A stretch of 64,000 nucleotides of DNA from Limnoperna fortunei (lineage: Eukaryota; Mollusca; Bivalvia; Mytilida; Modiolidae), in contig OX104112.1 of NCBI GenBank assembly GCA_944474755.1, forward strand, positions 2,204,001 through 2,268,000, in the 5' to 3' direction. The notes beneath the pieces are model-generated. The model worked only from the letters and a program-made list of their open reading frames with translations, was not told the origin of the DNA and did no database searches. Both the position numbers and the translations under genes were made by a program. This document shows positions 57,312-64,000 of the stretch, piece by piece; the first letter of the stretch is position 1; each line of letters opens with the position of its first letter.

Positions 57312-57404
57312 CATCCAATCAAAACGCCAGAAACAGGAACGTTGGTATGGAAGCATAACAACGTTCTTGTGTCACGTTCTTGTTTCCGGCGTTCTGATTG
57401 GATG
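57312..57404. repeat. Inverted repeat, 31-bp arms
   Basis: CATCCAATCAAAACGCCAGA (57312 on, 31 nt) is complementary to 57374-57404, with three mismatches. The loop is about 31 nt. Both arms carry a CCAAT box. Likely a small foldback element or its core. Confidence 0.7.
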
Positions 57405-57478
57405 TCAGAGACAATGGAGTCTACAACAATGGAGAGTCTATAGGATATAGCGATGTGAATGTTGTTGGTTTACAGAAG

Positions 57479-57653
57479 AAATAGGTACTATCATGCGCTT
57501 TTGGGAAAGCTCGTGTAATCGTTCACTCGTGATAGAATTTTTTTATGTCTTTTGGCTCGTTTCGCTGCGCTCCACTCGCGAAAAGACATAAAATTTTTAT
57601 CACTCGTTAAAGATCAACCGGTCTTTCCCAAAAGAGTATGAAAGAACCTATTA
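57479..57653. mobile_element. 175-bp foldback element (MITE-like)
   Basis: Outer arms AATAGGTACTATCATGCGCT and TTTGGGAAAG (left) pair with the reverse complement of the right end. Inner arms include ATAGAATTTTTTTATGTCTT against AAGACATAAAATTTTTAT. The centre is GGCTCGTTTCGCTGCGCTCC. The foldback at 24990 shares the central part. No coding capacity. Confidence 0.72.
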
Positions 57654-57904
57654 ATCTTAGTCGGGTAGCCTATAAGTCGCCGGCATGCCACATCGTTTTG
57701 GTACATAATAACTGGCAAGTCAACATAAAATGAATAGAGGCAGAATAAAATCTACTCTTATTCAACAATATCTGAAGTTTTTATTCTTGACAATGTATGA
57801 CCTTTCATCAAGTTGGAATACATGATATCATAGATTCATATGTTACTGAAACATGTATGCCGTTCTACAGTAGATTTTATCAAGACTAAGTACATGTAAT
57901 TGGT

Positions 57905-59470
57905 ATTGGTCGGCTGTCCGTCCGTAGATTCTATTAAGTACGGGTAATGGTCGGCTGTCCGTCCGAAGATTCTATTAAGTACAGGTAATGGTCGGCTGTC
58001 CGTCCGTAGATTCTATTAAGTACAGGTAATGGTCGGCTGTTCGTCCGTAGATTCTATTAAGGACAGGTAACCGATATGTGTCGGCTGTCCGTCCGTAGAT
58101 TCTTTTAAGTACAGGTAAATGGCAATGGTCGGCTGTTCGTCCGTAGATTCTCATAAGTATAGGTAATGGTCGGCTGTCCGTCCGTAGATTCTATTAAGTA
58201 CACGTAATTGTCGGCTGTTCGTCCGTAGATTCTATTAAGGACAGGTAACCGATATGTGTCGGCTGTCCGTCCGTAGATTCTATTACGTACAGGTAAATGG
58301 CAATGGTCGGCTGTTCGTCCGTAGATTCTCATAAGTATAGGAAATGGTCGGATGTCCGTACGTAGATTCTATCAATTACACGTAATGGTCGGCTATTCGT
58401 CCGTAGATTCTATTAAGGACAGGTAACCGATATGTGTCGGCTGTCCGTCCGTAGATTCTATTAAGTACAGGTAAATGGCAATGGTCGGCTGTTCGTCAGT
58501 AGATTCTCATAAGTTTTGGTAATGGTCGGCTGTCCGTCCGTAGATTCTATTAGGTACATGAAGGCAAAGGTCGGCTATTCGTCCGTAGATTCTATTTAGT
58601 ACAGGTAATGGTCGACTGTCCGTTCGTAGATTCTATTCAGTACAGGTAATGGTCGGCTGTACGCCCGTAGATTCTATTAAGTACAGGCAATGGTCTGCCG
58701 TTCGTCCGTAGATTCTATTAAGTACAGGTAATGGTCGGCTGTCCGTCCGTAGATTCTATTAAGTACAGGTAATGGTCAGATGTTCGTCCGTAGATTCTAT
58801 TAAGTACAGGTAATGGTCAGATGTTCGTCCGTAGATTCTATTAAGTACAGGCAATGGTCGGATGTTCGTCCGTAGATTCTATTAAGCACAGGTAATGGTC
58901 TGCCGTTCGTCCGTATATTCTATTAAGCACAGGTAATGGTCTGCCGTTCGTCCGTAGATTCTATTTAGTACAGGTAATGGTCGACTGTTCGTTAGTAGAT
59001 TCTATTAAGTACAGGTAATGGTCGGCTGTTCGGCCGTAGATTCTGTTTAGTACAAGCAATGGTCGGCTGTTCGTCCGTAGATTCTATTAAGCACAGGTAA
59101 TGGTCTATCGTTCGTCCGTAGATTCTATTAAATACATGCAGGTAAAGGTCGGCTGTTCGTCCGTAGATTCTATTAAGTACAAGTAATGGTCGGCTGTCCG
59201 TCCGTAGATTCTATTAAGTACAGGTAACCGGTAATTGTCGGCTGTCCGTAGATTCAACTTATTAAGTACAAGTAACCGGTAATGATCAGCTGTTCGTCCG
59301 TAGATTCTATTAAGTACAGGTAGTGGTCGGCTGTTCGTCCGTAGATTCTATTGAGTACAGGTAAACGATACGGGTCTGCCGTTCGTCCGAGTAAGTACAG
59401 GTAACTGACATTGGTCGGCCGTTCGACCGCGGATTCTATAGAGACAGATAACAGGTAATTACATACGGCT
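57905..59470. repeat. Minisatellite, 41-bp unit, about 37 copies
   Basis: GGTCGGCTGTTCGTCCGTAG plus ATTCTATTAAGTACAGGTAA repeats. Some units carry an extra ACCGATATGT or ATGGCA before the next GTCGGC, and three of those form a higher-order block at about 58040-58500. The right end is diverged. Units contain CAG|GTAATG on the plus strand. Minus-strand frames (RIYGRTAD) are by-products. Confidence 0.96.
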
Positions 59471-59574
59471 AAGAATCCATTCATCCATAGTTATTTTTAG
59501 TACATGTAACGTATGCTGGGAGATGTAAATTATTCAACCTTCACTATAGAGTTTATATCTAGCAGTATTACAGG

Positions 59575-59990
59575 TAACTGGCCCTAGGAGACCGTTCGAC
59601 TAGGGTTCTATCTAGCCTGCAGGTAACTGGCCCTAGGAGACCGTTCGACTGGGGTTCTATCTAGCCTGCAGGTAACTGTCCATAGGAGACCGTTCCACTG
59701 GGGTTCTATCTAGCCTGCAGGTAACTGTCCATAGGAGACCGTTCCACTGGGGTTCTATCTAGCCTGCAGGTAACTGTCCATAGGAGACCGTTCCACTGGG
59801 GTTCTATCTAGCCTGCAGGTAACTGTCCATAGGAGACCGTTCCACTGGGGTTCTATCTAGCCTGCAGGTAACTGGCCATAGGAGACCGTTCCACTGGGGT
59901 TCTATCTAGCCTTATAACAGGTAACTGGCCCTAGGATACCGTTCCACTGGGGTTTCTCTCTCAACATTTTGCAGGTTACTGGCACTAAGA
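59575..59990. repeat. Minisatellite, 49-bp unit, about 8 copies
   Basis: CAGGTAACTGTCCATAGGAG, ACCGTTCCACTGGGGTTCTA and TCTAGCCTG repeat nearly perfectly. Each junction reads TTCTATCTAGCCTGCAG|GTAACT, a pyrimidine-rich acceptor-like end joined directly to a donor-like start. The flanking copies at both ends are diverged. Confidence 0.95.
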
Positions 59991-60359
59991 GACCGCTCGA
60001 CTGTTTTAACATTTTAGCATTATTACTGGTAATTAACTAGTTGTACCAAGTCAGAAACAGGTTATGAAAATCATGTTAACTAATATACAGGACAGGATAC
60101 CAGTAAGTTGAGAGATAAAATGTTCCGTCAGCAGCATTACATATTAAAGTAATCTTAGATTGATCAGGATGTTAATATAATAGAGAAGGTGAAACTGTAA
60201 CTACAGTATGAATATTCACTCCAGCTTGTTAGTCGAGCACACGCAATGTACAAAGAATGCATCCAGCTGTATCCTTGCCTTGTTATGGCTGATTATATCA
60301 TGACTTGGTGTTAACTCTATAAAAATCAATCCACCCCAGTTGGTGTAGTTTAAGAAATA
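59991..60359. other. Unassigned spacer
   Basis: No recognised gene or repeat. Confidence 0.4.
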
Positions 60360-61375
60360 GATTGGCGTATGTTATGCGTGATAAACTGTTCTCCTAGCTG
60401 ACTTGAGCTGACGCTATGTATGGTATGGGTGATTAACTGTTCTCCAAGCTAACTTGAACTGACGCTATGTATGGTATGGGTGATTAACTGTTCTCTTAGC
60501 TAACTTGAGCTGACGCTATGTATGGTAGGGGTGATTACTGTTCTCCTAGCTAATTTGAGCTGACGCTTTGTATGGTATGGTTGATTAACTGTTCTCCTAG
60601 ATAACTTGGGCTGACGCTATGTATGGTATGGGTGATTAACTGTTCTCCTAGCAAACTTAAGCTGACGCTATGGTATGGGTGATGAACTGTTCTCCTAGCT
60701 AACTTGAGCTGACGCTATGATATGGATGATGAACGGTACTCCTAACTAACTTGAGCTGACGCTATGACACTTTACATAGTTGGTGCAGTGCAAGGAGGAC
60801 ACATGTTTGCGTGAGGTCGTCCTCGCTGTGGTACAGCTGATATTTTACTCTCTTAGCTAACTTGAGCTGACGCTATGTATGGTATGGGTGATTAACTGTT
60901 CTCCTAGCTAACTTGAACTGACGCTATGTATGATATGGGTGATTAACTGTTCTCTTAGCTAACTTGAGCTGACGCTATGTATGGTATGGGTGATTAACTA
61001 TTCTCCTAGCTAACTTGAGCTGACGCGATATGGTATGGGTGATTAACTGTTCTCCTAGATAACTTGAGCTGACGCTTTGTATGGTATGGGTGATTAAATG
61101 TTCTCCTAGCTAACTTGAGCTGACGGTATAGTATGGGTGATGAACTGTTCTCTTAGCTAACTTGAGCTGACGCTATAGTATGGGTGATGAACTGTTCTAC
61201 TTGAGCTGACGCTATGGTATGGGTGATGAACTGTACTCCTAGCTAACTTGAGCTGACGCTATGACACTTTACATAGTTGGTGCAGTGCAAGTAAGACACA
61301 TGTTTGCGTGAAGTCGTCCTCGCCGTGGTACGGCTGATATTTTGCTCTCTTAGATAACATGAGCTGACACTATTA
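60360..61375. repeat. Minisatellite, 51-bp unit, about 17 copies, in two ~500-bp blocks
   Basis: TATGGGTGATTAACTGTTCT, CCTAGCTAACTTGAGCTGAC and GCTATGTATGG repeat with variable spacing. A unique insert, ACACTTTACATAGTTGGTGC through GTCGTCCTCGC and CTGATATTTT, closes each block, at about 60766 and 61263, so a whole block including the insert was duplicated. Non-coding. Confidence 0.94.
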
Positions 61376-62309
61376 AAATCCACTTAACACATTTCTTTGT
61401 TCTCGATATATTCCAGAACAATTGACATGTCTAGCGGATAGCGATTTGCTGTTACAACTTAAGAATGATCGGGTCAGAAACGTTCGATGAGGTAAAATTA
61501 GAACAATTAAAGTATTTGCAATATAGAAGTACAGTCCAGCTCGTTGGTCCATTTAAAGAAGACATTTCAATGTAAAAAAATACACAAAGTCAACCTGCTT
61601 AGATAACAAGGCTATATATTGTTACAACTGAAAATTAAAACTTGGTAGAAATATTGGTGTTGCCATAATAATTGAACAAATTTGTTATACAATGTTCTCA
61701 TTCCAAACAAAGTAAAGTACTAGCCATAATACAGCGAAATATCCCCCCCCCCCACAAAAAAAGAATGCAATTGTGATATCTGCACAAAAGTAACGTTCGA
61801 TCTAATTTATAACTGACTTATAAACTTCGGCGTGTCAGTACGTGCGCCGCAATGATAAAGACAATCGTTGGTTCAATGCTATGGGAGGGTGAATCCAGGA
61901 ATTAAAGTGGGGAGTGTAAACTGAAAACGAGGGTTATCTGATCCCAGGTCCAGAATATAGATTCAGGGTTACTGATCTGGACTCTATATGTATACAGCTT
62001 TTTCGGGGTGTGGTCTATAAAAACGTCTACAAAATGAATAAAAGAAGTGTAATTTTGATCATAAACTTCCAAATATCTTGATTAGCGTTATTATTAAGAA
62101 TATCATTAACTAGTGTCCATACAATGCAGGAAACAACTTACTGTTTAGCTGTCCAGTTTCTTGTCTTCTGTTAAACTCGTGACAAAGATTACTAGTAATT
62201 AATACCCCCAAAAAGATGGGGAATAACCTATGAATTTTGAAATACGCAAACATTATCAACTGAAGAACATTTTTTTTTCCTTTTCGTTTCCATCTTTATC
62301 CTGTCTGCT
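61376..62309. other. Unassigned stretch
   Basis: Includes a C-run with A-run at 61743-61764. No gene, RNA or repeat family recognised. Confidence 0.5.
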
Positions 62310-62590
62310 GAGGCCGTGTGGACCTGGCCTGTTTGGACATGACCGTTGTAGACCTTGACGGTGTCGATGCTGTGGACCTGACCGGGTGGGGAACTGACCT
62401 GTGTGGACTGACCGGTGTTTGCTTGAATGGTGTGGGCGTGACCTGTGTGTACCTGAAAGGTGTGGACCTTACCGGTGTGGACCTGACCTGGTGTGCACCT
62501 AACCAGGTGTGGAACTGACCGTTGTGGAAACCACCGGTATGGATCCGACCCGGTGTGAATCTGACCGTTGTGCACCTGACCGGTTTGGAC
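62310..62590. repeat. Minisatellite, 15-bp unit, about 19 copies, diverged
   Basis: GTGTGGACCTGACCG-type units repeat. With a 15-bp period, open frames with a five-residue repeat (VDLTG on the plus strand) appear on both strands; no start, domain or extension beyond the array supports a gene. Confidence 0.9.
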
Positions 62591-64000
62591 CTTTTTTGCA
62601 GTTTAAATGACTGCTTCATAAAGGCGTAAACATGCAGTGACACTTCATTTTTGGGGGTTTACAATACTAAGTATATCGAATCTCAAATATAAGGTGTATG
62701 GCTAGAGGGGGTCCATTAACATGGAAAAATAATATTTTCACAAAACGGATAACAATAATGGTAAGAGATAGCAACAATTTACATGAGAAAATAAAAAAAC
62801 AGCGATTTCAAAAATAGAACAAAGTTAACACCAGAAGCTTGCATTTATCGGTGTTTCCGTAGTAATATATCGTCTTATGTGTCCCCTCTTTTTAAAAGAA
62901 GACTCAGTTACATTAAAAAGTGGTGAATAAAATGAATTAACAGATAACATAGAACAAATCTGTAAAAAGGATAACAGCAAACGGGGTTTTTATTTTCACT
63001 GTAACAGTTAACAACAATGTAAATGTAAACAGATAACAGCTTCTGATTGAAAAACAATTAACAGTTGTTTTATATTAAAAACAGTTTACAGATATGTAAC
63101 AATGCACACAAAACACGTTAATAGAAAAGATCTTCCCCCCCCCCCCAAATATTACAGAAACCTTATAAAAAATGTTATTAGTTGCAAAAACGTAAATGCA
63201 AAACAAGATGGTTATATTGTTCAAATTGTTTAAACGCTTTCAAAACCAAATTCTATGTAAATAATTTAAAATAATAATTCAGATGAGGAAAATGAAACTG
63301 TGTGATGATTATCTCCACATACACAGACAGAAATATATTTCCGTTTAACAAATCTGACATCCTGTTAAATATTAAGTACCATTTTGACTATAATATCTGA
63401 CATCCTGTTAAATATAAAGTACCATTATGACTAACTATCATACATTTTCTATTTTTACAGCAGATGGATATAAAACATAAGCTGATATAAACGTATAACT
63501 CGTTTCTAAATATTAAGATATTATAGTTTTCCTAATATCTTTGAGAAAAGCATAGTCTATTCTTGGTTTTAAGAACATTATAAACGGACTTCCATAAAAA
63601 AAACAAGCACGGAAAGATAGTAGGTAGGTATGTTTTTTATATATTTAACTGATGTATTAACCTTTGAATTGTCTTTTATGTAATGTAACGAAATGTAAAG
63701 TACATTGAGCTTTAAGATGTAGATTTTCAAATAATTTCAGCGTTTTCTAGGAAAAACGGGAAAGTGAGATACACGAGTTGTGATTAAAACAAACGTAAAC
63801 AAACTATTACATGAATCATAGTTGTTTGGCTTATTTGCTAATTTTACTCCAAATTCTTCCAACATCTAAAATTCCAACATTTAAAAAAAAAGCCACATGT
63901 AAAAGGCCACTTCAGGAAGGTACCCATTAATATTCAGTGCTTGTTGTACTTCTCGAAAAATCTTCATTATCCTTAAAGTATTTGTTCTAATTATTGTGTA
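62591..64000. other. Unassigned AT-rich end of the window
   Basis: A two-copy repeat, TCTGACATCCTGTTAAATAT plus AAAGTACCATT, lies at about 63353 and 63398. A C-run is at 63135-63146. No gene or transposon was recognised on either strand. Confidence 0.5.

Overview
The window looks like nuclear DNA of an animal, most likely a mollusc and probably a bivalve. It is AT-rich, has no prokaryotic gene layout and no long protein-coding gene. It carries decayed animal transposons: Penelope-like, Tc1/mariner-like and LINE fragments, and tRNA-derived SINEs. The short motif GGGAGATAAC and the AGGTCA-rich interspersed repeat are, from memory, typical of molluscan genomes; species cannot be named from this sequence.

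The dominant feature is tandem repetition. By my count at least 24 mutually unrelated arrays (units of 15 to about 190 bp) cover roughly half of the 64 kb. Left part: a 155-bp satellite (400-3240), a CpG-rich stretch that may be a gene 5' end on the minus strand (3690-4460), a decayed DNA transposon with SINEs inside it (5176-7914), then a 9.5-kb array of a 70-bp unit (8198-17672). Middle part: transposon graveyard at 17.9-28.5 kb, with two Penelope-like fragments, a ~185-bp-unit array, a Tc1/mariner-like element (23736-28042) interrupted by a LINE fragment, and inverted copies of the ~185-bp unit beyond it. Right part (28.9-62.6 kb): minisatellites nearly back to back with units of 45, ~70, ~60, 31, 21, 31, 40, 54, 33, 36, 30, 58, 50, 58, 48, 40, ~77, 41, 49, 51 and 15 bp, interspersed with MITE-like foldback elements.

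The best coding evidence is one 138-bp exon on the minus strand (42903-43040), bounded by a canonical acceptor and a GT donor. It encodes the N-terminal half of a BIR domain (inhibitor-of-apoptosis family). Other exons of that gene were not recognised here. Nearly all other open frames are by-products of arrays whose unit length is divisible by three, or of transposon remnants.

Two patterns stand out. First, a 54-bp minisatellite (41690-42612) is about 90% identical over 42 nt to the B-box segment of the SINE at 6.3 kb, so it looks like a tandemly amplified RNA polymerase III promoter element; a second tRNA-like SINE at 54.1-54.6 kb shows separate expansion of its A-box and B-box halves. Second, six otherwise unrelated arrays all carry AGGTAA, the core of a 5' splice site, on the plus strand.
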